This document shows positions 25,329-34,434 of a stretch of 64,000 nt of DNA, piece by piece. Source of the DNA: Comamonadaceae bacterium UBA2121 (GTDB lineage: Bacteria > Pseudomonadota > Gammaproteobacteria > Burkholderiales > Burkholderiaceae_C); contig DCYB01000001.1 of the NCBI GenBank assembly GCA_002331385.1, positions 530,020 through 594,019 on the forward strand, written 5' to 3'. A model generated the notes under the pieces. That model searched no databases and was not told the origin of the DNA. It worked only from the letters and a program-made list of their open reading frames with translations. The position numbers and the translations under genes are program-made. The first letter of the stretch is position 1. The number at the start of each line of letters is the position of its first letter.

Positions 25329-26315
25329 TCAGGATGGTTTCTGGTCGCGTGCCAGGGCGCGCGCGCGAATCGCGTCGAAGTCTGCCGGTACGGGATGCGT
25401 ATCGAGCCGCTTGCCTGCCTTGACGATCTGGCTGGGCACGTCGTGAGCAATCAACTCCGGCAGGCTCTGCGCTGCAGCCACCAGCGCATCGAGATCGACG
25501 CCGGTGTCGTATCCCATGCATTGCAGTGCGTGCACGATCTCTTCGCTGCACACGTTGCCCGACGCACCCGGCGCATACGGGCAACCGCCCAGGCCGCCCA
25601 ACGATGCATCGAACTGCCGTGCGCCAGCATCGATCGCCGCCAGCACATTGGCCAGCCCCATGCCGCGCGTGTTGTGGAAATGCAGGGTGAACTCCGTTTG
25701 CGGCCAGCGTGCGAGCGCCTGCGCCGTGATCGACGCCACCTGCGTGGGATAGGCCATGCCCGTCGTGTCGCACAGCGTGATGCCTTGCACGCCCAGGTCG
25801 GCAAAGCGCTGCACCAGCGCCCACACGTCCGGCTCGGCCACATCGCCCTCCATCGGGCAACCGAACACGCACGACAGCGACACGTTCACCGCCACCCGCG
25901 CCTGCTGCGCCAGAGCGATCACCTGCGACAGCGACGCAAACGACTGCTCGCGCGTCATGCGCAGGTTGGCAAGGTTGTGCGTCTCGCTCACCGACATCAC
26001 CAGATTCAGCTCATCCGTGCGCGCATCGATGGCGCGCTCCGCGCCGCGCATGTTGGGCACGAGCGCGGTGTAGACCACTCCGGGCACACGCTCGATTTCG
26101 CGCATCACGATCTCGGCATCGCGCAGCGCAGGGATTGCCGTGGGGGACGTGAACGAGGACACCTCGATCTTGGCCAGCCCAGTGTGCGAGAGCGCGTTCA
26201 CCAGCGCGATCTTGTCCTCGGTCGGCACAAACTGCGCCTCCATCTGCAAGCCGTCGCGCGTGCCCACTTCGCACATGCGGATGCGCGTGTTCGCGCCATT
26301 CCATACCGCGTTCAT
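25329..26315 (-). CDS. HMG-CoA lyase-like enzyme
   Basis: A 328-residue TIM-barrel lyase cleaving a 3-hydroxy-acyl-CoA retro-aldol fashion (3-hydroxy-3-methylglutaryl-CoA to acetoacetate and acetyl-CoA in the founding enzyme). Visible: the N-terminal CEVGTRDGLQ loop with substrate-binding Arg and metal Asp, the metal-binding histidines in HFHNTRGMG, and the catalytic cysteine loop GGLGGCPYAPGASGN. Its ATG overlaps the stop of the upstream CoA-transferase, so the two are coupled. CoA-transferase plus such a lyase is the logic of itaconate/citramalate or HMG degradation; which acid is used here is not decided by sequence. Confidence 0.9.
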   Translation of the reverse strand: MNAVWNGANTRIRMCEVGTRDGLQMEAQFVPTEDKIALVNALSHTGLAKIEVSSFTSPTAIPALRDAEIVMREIERVPGVVYTALVPNMRGAERAIDARTDELNLVMSVSETHNLANLRMTREQSFASLSQVIALAQQARVAVNVSLSCVFGCPMEGDVAEPDVWALVQRFADLGVQGITLCDTTGMAYPTQVASITAQALARWPQTEFTLHFHNTRGMGLANVLAAIDAGARQFDASLGGLGGCPYAPGASGNVCSEEIVHALQCMGYDTGVDLDALVAAAQSLPELIAHDVPSQIVKAGKRLDTHPVPADFDAIRARALARDQKPS

Positions 26316-27532
26316 TGGATCACTCCCTTGCTGCGCAGCAGCGCAATCTGCTCTGACGTGAGTCCGGCTTCGGCCAGCACGGCATCGGTGTCGTCGCCCA
26401 ACCCGGGGGCACTGGAGCGCACGCCACCCGGTGTGCCCGACATCTTGGGGATCACGCCCGAAACGGTCACGCTGTAACCGTCGCGTGTTGTCTGGGAGAG
26501 CAGCATGTCACGCGCCTTGTAGTGCGGGTCTTCGGCAATGTCCTTCGCGGTGTAGACCTTGCCCGCCGGTACGCGCGCCGCGCCCAGTGCATCCATCACG
26601 TCTTGCACGGTGCGTTGCACCGTCCATGCACCGATGGCCGCATCGATTTCCGCAATGCGTGCGACGCGGCCCGCGTTGCTCGCCAGGTCGGGAGCGTCTC
26701 CCAGATCCTGCCTGCCGATGGTGGTCATGAGGCGCTTGAAAATGCTGTCGCCATTGCCCGCCACCAGCACCCAGCCATCCTTGCATGGATAGGCATTGGA
26801 CGGCGCTATGCCCGGCAGTGCGCTGCCCGCAGCCTCGCGCACCGCGCCAAAGGCGCTGTATTCCGGGATCAGGCTTTCCATGCAATTGAAGACCGCCTCG
26901 TGCAGCGCCACGTCGATCACCTGCCCCTTGCCGCCGTGTGCCTTGCGGTGATACAGCGCCATCAGCACGCCGATCGCGCCGTGTAAGGCCGCCAGCGTAT
27001 CGCCGATCGACACACCCACACGCACCGGCACGCGGCCCGGCTCCGCCGTCAGATGGCGCAGGCCGCCCATGGCCTCGCCGATGACGCCAAAGCCTGGCAG
27101 ATCGCGGTACGGGCCCGTCTGCCCATAACCGGAAATGCGCAGGATGATCAGCCCCGGGTTGAGTTGATGCAGTTCCTCGGGCGACATGCCCCAGCCCTCC
27201 AGCGTGCCGGGGCGGAAGTTCTCGATCAGCACGTCGGCTTCTGCGATGAGCGTGCGCGCAATGTCCTGCGCCTCTTGCTGGCGCAGGTCCAGCGCCACCG
27301 ACTTCTTGTTGCGCGACTGCACCTGCCACCACACGGAGGTGCCGTTTTTCAGCAAGCGCCAGTTGCGCAGCGGATCGCCGGTGCCCGTCGCTTCAATCTT
27401 GATGATCTCCGCGCCAAAGTCGCCCAGTGTCTTGCCGCAGAACGGCCCGGCGATCAGTTGGCCCATTTCCACCACGCGCACGCCATCCAGTGCATTCGGC
27501 GTCAGTTGCGGGGCCTGTGCAGGCACTGTCAT
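26312..27532 (-). CDS. CaiB/BaiF (class III) CoA-transferase (module 2)
   Basis: A 406-residue CoA-transferase. N-terminal block VEMGQLIAGPFCGKTLGDFG, then SRNKKSVALDLR, RISGYGQTGPYRDLPGFG and the catalytic aspartate in VRVGVSIGDTLAALHGAIG (about residue 174). First gene of module 2, divergent from a LysR gene with a 118-bp control region between them. It would activate the free acid brought in with the help of the Bug protein before cleavage by the HMG-CoA-lyase-like enzyme. Confidence 0.91.
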   Translation of the reverse strand: MTVPAQAPQLTPNALDGVRVVEMGQLIAGPFCGKTLGDFGAEIIKIEATGTGDPLRNWRLLKNGTSVWWQVQSRNKKSVALDLRQQEAQDIARTLIAEADVLIENFRPGTLEGWGMSPEELHQLNPGLIILRISGYGQTGPYRDLPGFGVIGEAMGGLRHLTAEPGRVPVRVGVSIGDTLAALHGAIGVLMALYHRKAHGGKGQVIDVALHEAVFNCMESLIPEYSAFGAVREAAGSALPGIAPSNAYPCKDGWVLVAGNGDSIFKRLMTTIGRQDLGDAPDLASNAGRVARIAEIDAAIGAWTVQRTVQDVMDALGAARVPAGKVYTAKDIAEDPHYKARDMLLSQTTRDGYSVTVSGVIPKMSGTPGGVRSSAPGLGDDTDAVLAEAGLTSEQIALLRSKGVIQ

Positions 27533-27650
27533 GGTTGTCTCCTGTCTTCAAAACGTCACTCGCGCGGATAATGTCGCCATTCGCGTCCAGTGCAAAACGC
27601 TCAAGCGCGAAGCTGCCATCGCAAAACGGCATGGCAGACTGCAACGCCCC

Positions 27651-28577
27651 ATGAAACTCGACCCCGTATCCCTGCGCCTGTTCGTCGCGGTGATGGAAGA
27701 AAACGCCATCGCCCGCGCCGCCGCGCGCGAACACATCGCCGCTTCTGCCGCCAGCCGCCGTCTGGCCGAGCTGGAGCACGCCCTCAACGTGGAACTGTTC
27801 ACGCGCAGCAATCGCGGCACGGAGCCCACCGCCGCCGCCTACGCGCTGCTGAATCTCGCGCGCGGCGTGCTCAACGAGCTGGACGGCATCGCCGCGCAGA
27901 TGCGGGACTACCGCGCTGGCGTGCGCGGCCATGTGCGCGTGGTGGCCAACATTTCCGCGATCACCCAGTTCCTGCCGGGTGAGCTGCAATCGTTCATGGC
28001 CGCGCACCCGCAGGTCCAGGTGCAATTGCAGGAACAGATCAGCACCGCCATCGCGCATTCGGTTGCAGAAAACGCCGCCGATGTCGGCATCCTGAACCAC
28101 GGCAGCTACGGGGAGCAGGTCACGCTGCTGCCCTATCGAGAGGACGAGCTGGTGGTGGCCGTGCCTGCCGGCCATGCCCTGGCGCGACGGCGCAGCCTGC
28201 GGCTGGTGGACATCCTGCCGTTCGAGCTGGTGGGCATGCACACGGGCAGCGCCATCAACAACCTGCTCATGCGCCAGGCCGCCGAGGTCGACATGCCGGT
28301 CCAACTGCGCATGCAGGTCACCAGCTACGACGCGCTCTGCCTCATGGTGTCCGCCGGGCTGGGTGTGGGCGTGTTGCCGCTGGGCAGCGCGCATATCTAT
28401 AAATCCTCTCTTGCGCTGCGCACGATTGCATTGGCCGAGCCGTGGGCGCGGCGCAGGCTTTCGCTGTGCGTGCGCTCGCTGGAATCGCTCTCCGGTGCCG
28501 CCCGCTTGCTCGTGGACCATCTGCGGGCAAGCGCCCCGGCCCTGACCGCCTCGACCCACCACCCTGCCTCCACATGA
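27651..28577 (+). CDS. LysR-family regulator (module 2)
   Basis: A 308-residue regulator with an N-terminal winged HTH (LRLFVAVMEENAIARAAAR, SAASRRLAELEHALNVELFT) and a two-lobe effector domain (VRVVANISAITQFLPGELQS; LMVSAGLGVGVLPLGSA). ATG 27651 aligns with the family. Divergent from module 2, its expected target. Its TGA overlaps the ATG of earP (ATGA), so earP and perhaps efp are translationally linked to it, an odd pairing of a catabolic regulator with a translation-factor modification gene. Confidence 0.9.
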   Translation: MKLDPVSLRLFVAVMEENAIARAAAREHIAASAASRRLAELEHALNVELFTRSNRGTEPTAAAYALLNLARGVLNELDGIAAQMRDYRAGVRGHVRVVANISAITQFLPGELQSFMAAHPQVQVQLQEQISTAIAHSVAENAADVGILNHGSYGEQVTLLPYREDELVVAVPAGHALARRRSLRLVDILPFELVGMHTGSAINNLLMRQAAEVDMPVQLRMQVTSYDALCLMVSAGLGVGVLPLGSAHIYKSSLALRTIALAEPWARRRLSLCVRSLESLSGAARLLVDHLRASAPALTASTHHPAST

Positions 28578-29656
28578 ATCACGCCGTGCCCGCACCGCAG
28601 CAATGGGACCTCTTCTGCCAGGTCATCGACAACTTTGGCGACATCGGCGTGTGCTGGCGCCTTGCGGCGGATCTGGGTGCGCGTGGCCATGCCGTGCGCC
28701 TGTACATCGATGATGCGAGCGCGCTGCAATGGATGGCACCGCACGGCAGTGCCAATGTGCGCGTGCTGCCATGGCCGCTGCAAGGATTCGACGGAACACC
28801 AGGCGACGTGGTGATCGAAGCGTTTGGCTGCGACATCCCCGCGCCGTACGTTGCCGCCATCGCGGACAAAGCCCATGGCAGCGCACGCGCGCCGGTGTGG
28901 ATCAATCTGGAATATCTTTCCGCAGAAAGCTACGTGGAGCGTTGCCATCGCCTGCCGTCCCCATTGATGAGTGGGCCAGCGGCAGGCCTGACGCGCTGGT
29001 TCTACTATCCCGGCTTCACGGCGCAGACCGGCGGATTGCTGCGCGAACGCGATCTTCAGGAGCGCCAGCACCACTTCGACCGCAAGGCATGGCGCGCGCG
29101 GCATGGCCTGGCGGACGACGACTGCGCCATCTCGCTGTTCTGCTACGAACCAGCGGCACTCCCGCAGGTGTTTGCTGCGCTACAGCAAAACCGTGCGCTC
29201 AAAACGCAATGGCTGGTCACCCCCGGTCGCGCTGCTGCCGCCATGCGCGCCATCCCTTTCGCCGCGCACGCAGACAACGTGCAGTTTCTGCCCGCCCGCA
29301 CGCAGCGGGAGTTCGACGAGATGCTCTGGGCCTGCGACCTCAATCTGGTGCGCGGAGAAGACTCCCTGGTGCGGGCCATCTGGGCGGGCGAGCCCTTCGT
29401 CTGGCACATCTATCCCCAGCACGACAATGCGCACCACGACAAGCTGCTGGCGTTTCTCGACTGGATGGACGCGCCCCCGTCGCTGCGCGACCTGCACGCC
29501 CTCTGGAATGACCTTCCCGGCGACGCGCAAATGCCGACTCTGGACGCCGGACTTCTGGCGCAATGGCGCGCCAGCGCTCGCTCTGCGCGTGATCGGCTGT
29601 GGGCGCAACCGGACCTTCTGAGCCAGCTATTAGGGTTTATCGCAGAAAAAAGCTAA
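28574..29656 (+). CDS. earP: EF-P arginine rhamnosyltransferase EarP
   Basis: A 360-residue GT-B glycosyltransferase that attaches rhamnose from dTDP-L-rhamnose to Arg32 of elongation factor P, activating it for polyproline stalling relief. Family features: the N-terminal WDLFCQVIDNFGDIGVCWRL with the general-base Asp, the PGFTAQTGGL segment, and the C-terminal nucleotide-sugar site LNLVRGEDSLVRAIWAGEP, then FVWHIYPQHDNAH. Length is in the family range (about 360-390). It is directly upstream of efp, as in most EarP-containing beta- and gammaproteobacteria, and starts within the stop of the LysR gene. Confidence 0.95.
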   Translation: MNHAVPAPQQWDLFCQVIDNFGDIGVCWRLAADLGARGHAVRLYIDDASALQWMAPHGSANVRVLPWPLQGFDGTPGDVVIEAFGCDIPAPYVAAIADKAHGSARAPVWINLEYLSAESYVERCHRLPSPLMSGPAAGLTRWFYYPGFTAQTGGLLRERDLQERQHHFDRKAWRARHGLADDDCAISLFCYEPAALPQVFAALQQNRALKTQWLVTPGRAAAAMRAIPFAAHADNVQFLPARTQREFDEMLWACDLNLVRGEDSLVRAIWAGEPFVWHIYPQHDNAHHDKLLAFLDWMDAPPSLRDLHALWNDLPGDAQMPTLDAGLLAQWRASARSARDRLWAQPDLLSQLLGFIAEKS

Positions 29657-29805
29657 AATAGCAGTCTTTGCGCCATACGAAGCTGCACATTCTGTGCCCA
29701 GCCGGCGCGTCCCGCCGCGGACCATGCGCCGGGGCCAAAGGCAGCCCATTGCGGCTTACGCCCCACCGCCCCGTTTCGTGGTGCGGCCCAACCTTCAAGC
29801 AAGCT

Positions 29806-30360
29806 ATGAAAATCGCTCAAGAAATCCGCGCCGGCAACGTGATCATGCAGGGCAAAGACCCCATGATCGTCCTGAAGACCGAATACGCCCGTGGCGGCCG
29901 CGGTGCAGCCACCGTCCGCATGAAGCTCAAGGCCCTGCTCAACAACATGGGCACGGAAGTGGTGTTCAAGGCCGACGACAAGATCGACAACGTCATCCTC
30001 GACAAGAAGGATTGCACCTACTCCTACTTCGCAGACCCGATGTATGTGTGGATGGACCCTGAGTACAACCAGTACGAAGTGGAAGCCGCCAACATGGGCG
30101 ACGCCATCAACTACCTCGAAGACGGCATGACCGCTGAAGTGGTGTTCTACGACGGCAAGGCCATCTCCGTGGAACTGCCCACCAGCGTCGAGCGCGAAAT
30201 CACCTGGACCGAGCCCGCAGTCAAGGGCGACACATCGGGCAAGGTGCTCAAGCCCGCCAAGATCGCGACCGGCTTCGAAGTGGCCGTTCCCCTGTTCGTG
30301 GACCAGGGCGACAAGATCGAAATCGACACCCGCACCGGCGAATACCGCAAGCGCGTCTAA
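29806..30360 (+). CDS. efp: elongation factor P (arginine-type)
   Basis: A 184-residue translation factor entering stalled ribosomes at the E site to promote peptide bonds at consecutive prolines. The modification loop reads YARGGRGAATV with arginine exactly at residue 32, the acceptor used by EarP, rather than the lysine used by EpmA. The three beta-barrel domains and the C-terminal DKIEIDTRTGEYRKRV are present. The start at 29806 puts Arg at 32; the longer upstream frame is not conserved. A 149-bp gap after earP contains a GC-rich leader and may contain a promoter. Followed by a strong terminator. Confidence 0.97.
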   Translation: MKIAQEIRAGNVIMQGKDPMIVLKTEYARGGRGAATVRMKLKALLNNMGTEVVFKADDKIDNVILDKKDCTYSYFADPMYVWMDPEYNQYEVEAANMGDAINYLEDGMTAEVVFYDGKAISVELPTSVEREITWTEPAVKGDTSGKVLKPAKIATGFEVAVPLFVDQGDKIEIDTRTGEYRKRV

Positions 30361-30377
30361 GTCGACACGACTCCAGC

Positions 30378-30406
30378 AAAAAGGCTTCCCGAGGGAAGCC
30401 TTTTTT
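30378..30406 (+). terminator. terminator after efp
   Basis: AAAAGGCTTCCC / GGGAAGCCTTTTTT hairpin with a short loop, 18 bp after the stop codon. Confidence 0.92.
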
Positions 30407-30503
30407 GTGCCTGCCGCGCAGCGTTGTCCACATCGCGGCGGCGGCACTCACCAACGCCGACGTGCCCGTTCACAACGAACGAGCACCCCAACGGGCGAAG
30501 GAC

Positions 30504-31898
30504 TCACACCGGAACGCCAATGAGGTCGTGCCCTTGCGTGCCGACAATGCGCGCCTTGGTGAATTCACCCACCTTGTAGCTCTTGCTGATCTTCTCGGGC
30601 GGCAGCAGGTGCACGACCGCATCGATCTCGGGCGCGTCGGCATAGGAGCGGCCCACGCCCCCCTTCTTGCCCAGCGCGATGGACTTGTCCACCAGCACCT
30701 GCATCACCTGACCCACGCGGCGCTGCAGCTTGGCCGTGGAGACTTCCTCTGCCACGGCCATGAAGCGGGAGCGGCGCTCTTCGCGCACTTCCAGCGGCAA
30801 CATACCGGGCAACTCGTTCGCGGTAGCGCCTTCCACATCGCTGTAGGCAAAGCAGCCTGCGCGATCGATCTGCGCCTCGCGCACGAAGTCGAGCAGGTGC
30901 TGGAATTCTTCTTCCGTCTCACCGGGGAAGCCGGCGATGAAGGTGCTGCGGATCACGATCTCCGGGCACATCTCGCGCCAGCGCTGGATGCGTTCCAGAT
31001 TCTTTTCTCCACTGGCCGGACGCTTCATGCGCTTGAGCACATCAGGATGGCTGTGCTGCAGCGGCACGTCCAGATAAGGCAGCACCAGCCCTGTGGCCAT
31101 CAGCGGAATGATGTCGTCCACGCTCGGATAAGGATAGACGTAGTGCAAACGCACCCACGCGCCGTATTGCTTCGCCAGTTCGCCGAGCGTCTGCACCAGC
31201 TCGAGCATGCGCGTCTTCACCGGCTTGCCGTCCCAGAAGCCCGTGCGGTACTTCACGTCCACACCGTAGGCGGACGTGTCCTGGCTGATCACCAGCAACT
31301 CCTTCACCCCTCCTTCGAACAACGCACGCGCCTCTTTCAGCACGTCGCCAATCGGCCGCGACACCAGATCGCCACGCATCGACGGGATGATGCAGAACGT
31401 GCAGCGATGGTTGCAGCCTTCGCTGATTTTCAGGTACGCGTAGTGCTTGGGTGTGAGCTTGATACCTGCCTCGCCAAACGCGCCCGGCACCAGATCGATG
31501 AACGGATCGTGCGGCTTGGGCAGATACTGGTGCACGGCGTTCATCACCTCGTCCGTCGCATGCGGACCGGTCACCGCAAGCACGCTCGGGTGGACTTCGC
31601 GCACCAGATTGTCGCCACCTTCCTTGCCCGCCTTGGCACCCAGACAGCCGGTGACGATCACCTTGCCGTTTTCGGCCAATGCTTCGCCAATCGTGTCCAG
31701 ACTTTCCTTGACGGCATCGTCGATGAAACCGCAGGTGTTGACGATCACCAGATCGGCACCCTGGAAGGTTTTGGACGTTTCATAGCCCTCGGCGCTGAGT
31801 TGCGTGAGAATCAGTTCGCTGTCGGTCAGGGCCTTCGGGCAGCCGAGGGAGACAAATCCGACTTTGGGTGTTTTCGTGGGGGAGGCAGCTTCGCTCAT
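30504..31898 (-). CDS. rimO: ribosomal protein S12 methylthiotransferase
   Basis: A 464-residue radical-SAM enzyme that adds a methylthio group to Asp89 of ribosomal protein S12 using two [4Fe-4S] clusters. The UPF0004 N-terminal domain has its three cysteines (VSLGCPKALTDSE, VNTCGFIDDAVKES, VTGCLGAK), the radical-SAM cluster motif C-x3-C-x2-C is CNHRCTFC at about residue 160, and a TRAM domain ends the protein. SLGCPKALTDSE is characteristic of RimO rather than MiaB. Convergent with efp across a short gap with a terminator. Confidence 0.96.
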   Translation of the reverse strand: MSEAASPTKTPKVGFVSLGCPKALTDSELILTQLSAEGYETSKTFQGADLVIVNTCGFIDDAVKESLDTIGEALAENGKVIVTGCLGAKAGKEGGDNLVREVHPSVLAVTGPHATDEVMNAVHQYLPKPHDPFIDLVPGAFGEAGIKLTPKHYAYLKISEGCNHRCTFCIIPSMRGDLVSRPIGDVLKEARALFEGGVKELLVISQDTSAYGVDVKYRTGFWDGKPVKTRMLELVQTLGELAKQYGAWVRLHYVYPYPSVDDIIPLMATGLVLPYLDVPLQHSHPDVLKRMKRPASGEKNLERIQRWREMCPEIVIRSTFIAGFPGETEEEFQHLLDFVREAQIDRAGCFAYSDVEGATANELPGMLPLEVREERRSRFMAVAEEVSTAKLQRRVGQVMQVLVDKSIALGKKGGVGRSYADAPEIDAVVHLLPPEKISKSYKVGEFTKARIVGTQGHDLIGVPV

Positions 31899-31967
31899 CC
31901 CTGTATTGTCCCAGTTCTCTTGCCGAACTGCCGTTCCGAGGGATTTTTTTGCTGGCCGGGGCAGCCC

Positions 31968-32525
31968 TCAATGGCGATCGTCGCCTTCGCGTGGATTCGG
32001 CGTGATCTTGTCCTTGGAGATCCACGGCACCACGGCCAGCACGAGCAGCGCGAGCAAGGTGCAGATCATCGCGGTGGACTCCTCACCTGCACCCACAGCC
32101 ACGCCAATGGCGGCGGTGAACCAGATTCCGGCCGCAGTGGTCAGGCCCTTGACGTATTCCTCGCCGTTCTGCGAGGTTTTCAGAATCGCCCCCGCGCCAA
32201 GGAAGCCGACGCCAGCGACCACGCCCTGCATCACGCGGCTGACCTCGTTGGCCTGTGCGCCGAGCAATTGGGCAATGGCGACAAAGGTGGCAGATCCCAT
32301 CGCCACCAGCATGTGGGTGCGCAGCCCGGCCGACTTGCCTCGGCTCTCCCGCTCCCAGCCGAGCAGGCCGCCCAGAATCGCCGCGAGCAACAGTCGCACG
32401 ATGATGCGCGTGGCCTGGGCGACGTCGGGCAAATCGGCAAACTCCTGCGCGATGGTTTGCCAGATGACGTCGGGGATAGAGGCGCTGGAAGAGGCGCTGG
32501 AAGAAGCGTTAGAAGATGGGTTCAT
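31968..32525 (-). CDS. MgtC/SapB family membrane protein
   Basis: A 185-residue inner-membrane protein with about four or five membrane segments. The family motif LLAAILGGLLGWERESRGKS (about residues 48-67) and GLRTHMLVAMGSATFV are clear. MgtC proteins modulate membrane potential and help growth in low magnesium in pathogens; SapB-like homologues are of unknown role. The cytosolic N-terminus has a serine/alanine repeat (MNPSSNASSSASSSAS) encoded by a short imperfect tandem repeat. A standalone gene; no Mg-responsive leader is evident. Confidence 0.87.
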   Translation of the reverse strand: MNPSSNASSSASSSASIPDVIWQTIAQEFADLPDVAQATRIIVRLLLAAILGGLLGWERESRGKSAGLRTHMLVAMGSATFVAIAQLLGAQANEVSRVMQGVVAGVGFLGAGAILKTSQNGEEYVKGLTTAAGIWFTAAIGVAVGAGEESTAMICTLLALLVLAVVPWISKDKITPNPREGDDRH

Positions 32526-32670
32526 GGGCTGCTCAAATGGACCGCAAACACGCGGTGCCTTGTTGTGCAGCCCATGTTAGGGCCTGGGAATGCGTGGCCG
32601 CGTCAGCTTTTTTCTGACATTGCGGCCAAGCCATCGCTGAAAAGCGCTTGTTATCCCTTGATATCGCTGG

Positions 32671-33207
32671 TTATCGCTTGATACCGAACGCGCCGAGCAT
32701 CTGCTCGGTCTGCTTTTGCATTTGCTCCTGCATCTGCGTGAACATGGCCTGCGACTGCTCCATGTAGTTGCCCATCATGCCTTTGTAGACGGGCGATTGC
32801 GGGCTCATGAACTGCGTCCACATCTCGGGCGTGAAGCCCTTGGCCTGCTCTGCCAGCTTGTTTTGCATGTCGGAGAAGGCCTGCACATTGCGCTCCAGAT
32901 ACGAGCCCATGAAGCCCTGCATCGCATGTCCGTAGAAGCGGATGATGTTGGCCAGCACCGCCTCGCTGAACATGGGCGCACCGCCAGCTTCTTCTTCCAG
33001 AATGATCTGCAAAAGGATGCTGCGGGTGAGGTCCTCACTGGTCTTGGCGTCGCGCACGACCACCGATTCTCCGTTCATGACCAGTTGCTTCACTTCTGCC
33101 AACGTGATGTAGGTGGAGGTGGAGGTGTCGTACAAACGGCGGTTGGGATACTTCTTGATGACGCGCTGCGCTGTCGGGGTATCGGGCTTCTCGTTCTCTT
33201 CTGGCAC
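32671..33207 (-). CDS. phaR: polyhydroxyalkanoate synthesis regulator PhaR
   Basis: A 178-residue DNA- and PHB-binding repressor that senses polyhydroxybutyrate granules and controls phasin genes. The N-terminal PHB_acc_N domain is unmistakable (RVIKKYPNRRLYDTSTSTYI, about residues 15-34, then DLTRSILLQIILEEE), followed by the PHB_acc helices and a Gln/Met-rich tail (QSQAMFTQMQEQMQKQTEQM) used for granule binding. Its presence indicates that the organism stores PHB. No phaCAB genes are in this window. Confidence 0.95.
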   Translation of the reverse strand: MPEENEKPDTPTAQRVIKKYPNRRLYDTSTSTYITLAEVKQLVMNGESVVVRDAKTSEDLTRSILLQIILEEEAGGAPMFSEAVLANIIRFYGHAMQGFMGSYLERNVQAFSDMQNKLAEQAKGFTPEMWTQFMSPQSPVYKGMMGNYMEQSQAMFTQMQEQMQKQTEQMLGAFGIKR

Positions 33208-33524
33208 AGGCGGCTCCTCTGACTTTGACTGATAGGAATTGTCGGTTCGCTTTCGGCGATCTACCCATTGATTCTAGGCAGTGACTCTACCGAATCGGCG
33301 CAGGGTTTCCCTGAGACAACACGATAGATTGCAGTTTTCCTGATCATCAAACCCATTGAACACACCGACATGGCGAGATCATATTTCGGAACTATGAATG
33401 CCATGCGACCACGGTTCCACCCAAGGTAATCGATTACCCGCCGCCCCTGGGAGCCAGCGGCCGGGTCATATCGCTCAGGCGGGAATCCAGTTAGGAAAAA
33501 TCTATCAGACGCTATCCAGCGAAC
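33208..33524. other. intergenic region upstream of phaR
   Basis: 317 bp with no supported gene. The part next to 33207 should contain the phaR promoter. Otherwise nothing is identifiable. Confidence 0.4.
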
Positions 33525-34022
33525 TCAGGGACGCACGACCGGCGAATCGATGTTCATCGAAGAATCTGTATGGGAACGCTTGCGCAATTGGTCGTCCAAT
33601 TGCCCCATGTAGGCAGCGGTGACGTTTTCCACCTCCTGCGTCCGCGCGGCGATGCGCGCTTCCATGGCGTCCATGCGGGCGTTGAACAGATCGTCCGACT
33701 GACGCTGCTGGGTTTCCAGAAAGCTACGCAACTCGGTGAAGCGCGACAGTTCAGCCTTGTCGGCCAGATCACGCTGGGCGGCCATTTCCTTGACGTGACG
33801 GCGTGTTTCCATCAGCACCGATCCGTGCAGGGTGAGCACATAGGCCAGAAAGAACACCGCCAGCAAAATGGTCAGCCCCAGCATGATCGCGCCCAAGGGG
33901 GCTTCGATCTCGGTCACGCCCAGCGACACCGTGGTCGGCGCTACCAGCGTATTCCAGTTCAACACCGCCAGTGCGGCGATGACAATGGAGATCAACAGCA
34001 GGATGGTGGTTCGTAGATTCAT
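33525..34022 (-). CDS. LapA-like two-TM inner-membrane protein
   Basis: A 165-residue protein with two hydrophobic segments (TTILLLISIVIAALAVLN, residues 4-21, and LGAIMLGLTILLAVFFLAYV, residues 43-62), then a helical cytosolic coiled-coil tail (RRHVKEMAAQRDLADKAELS to about residue 155). This layout matches LapA/DUF1049-type proteins linked to lipopolysaccharide assembly, although similarity is by architecture. ATG 34022 is preferred; another Met lies four codons upstream. No operon partner. Confidence 0.6.
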   Translation of the reverse strand: MNLRTTILLLISIVIAALAVLNWNTLVAPTTVSLGVTEIEAPLGAIMLGLTILLAVFFLAYVLTLHGSVLMETRRHVKEMAAQRDLADKAELSRFTELRSFLETQQRQSDDLFNARMDAMEARIAARTQEVENVTAAYMGQLDDQLRKRSHTDSSMNIDSPVVRP

Positions 34023-34434
34023 GGCGTGCTTCACCCTTTGACGCCGGCGGTACCCCTTCCACCAAATGGGCGAACAGCACCGGGCGCGACAAGTTTCAAG
34101 TTACGGATGCTCGATTCTTATCCAGTGTTGCAGGCGAATTTGCAAAATTTGGTCTTTTCCGACCAAGTCCTACACGAAACGCATACAAATACACGCTCAG
34201 CCACATGCTTCAACGCACGTTGACCATCGATTGAGCAACGGAAGGCACTCACACGGCTGGACCAAATGAGTACCCTCCTCCCACAATGCGCCCTGCGGGC
34301 GCCCTGGATCAATTGGTTTCAGCCAATTGATCGGAACGGAAGAGATTTTGGTGATCACTCACATGGCTGCGCCATATGAGTGATCCCCCAACCCCGCAAT
34401 GCGCGTTGCGCTTGCGCCCTGCGGGCGCCCTGGT
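34023..34434. other. intergenic region with duplicated palindromic unit
   Basis: 412 bp without a supported gene. 34150-34172 has a hairpin TTGGTC/GACCAA. The right half is occupied by the two repeat copies described separately. Confidence 0.5.
34246..34332. repeat. palindromic repeat unit, copy A
   Basis: It starts CACTCACACGGCTGGACCA and ends with a 45-bp block (34288-34332) identical but for one base to 34414-34458, which includes the 3' end of acs. The block contains two hairpins: GCGCC/GGCGC and CAATTGG/CCAATTG. It is therefore a detached copy of the acs tail. Confidence 0.85.

Noticed and set aside
22428..26477. 1349-codon plus-strand open frame
   Set aside because: It runs antisense through uvrC, the Bug gene and the HMG-CoA-lyase-like gene, all of which have clear family motifs. 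Long antisense frames are expected in GC-rich sequence with strong third-position bias.
27393..28595. 400-codon minus-strand frame
   Set aside because: Antisense to the LysR gene; the LysR HTH and effector motifs are intact on the plus strand.
30405..32681. 758-codon plus-strand open frame
   Set aside because: Antisense to rimO and the MgtC-family gene; its composition (His, Arg, Gln-rich) is that of a GC-bias shadow.
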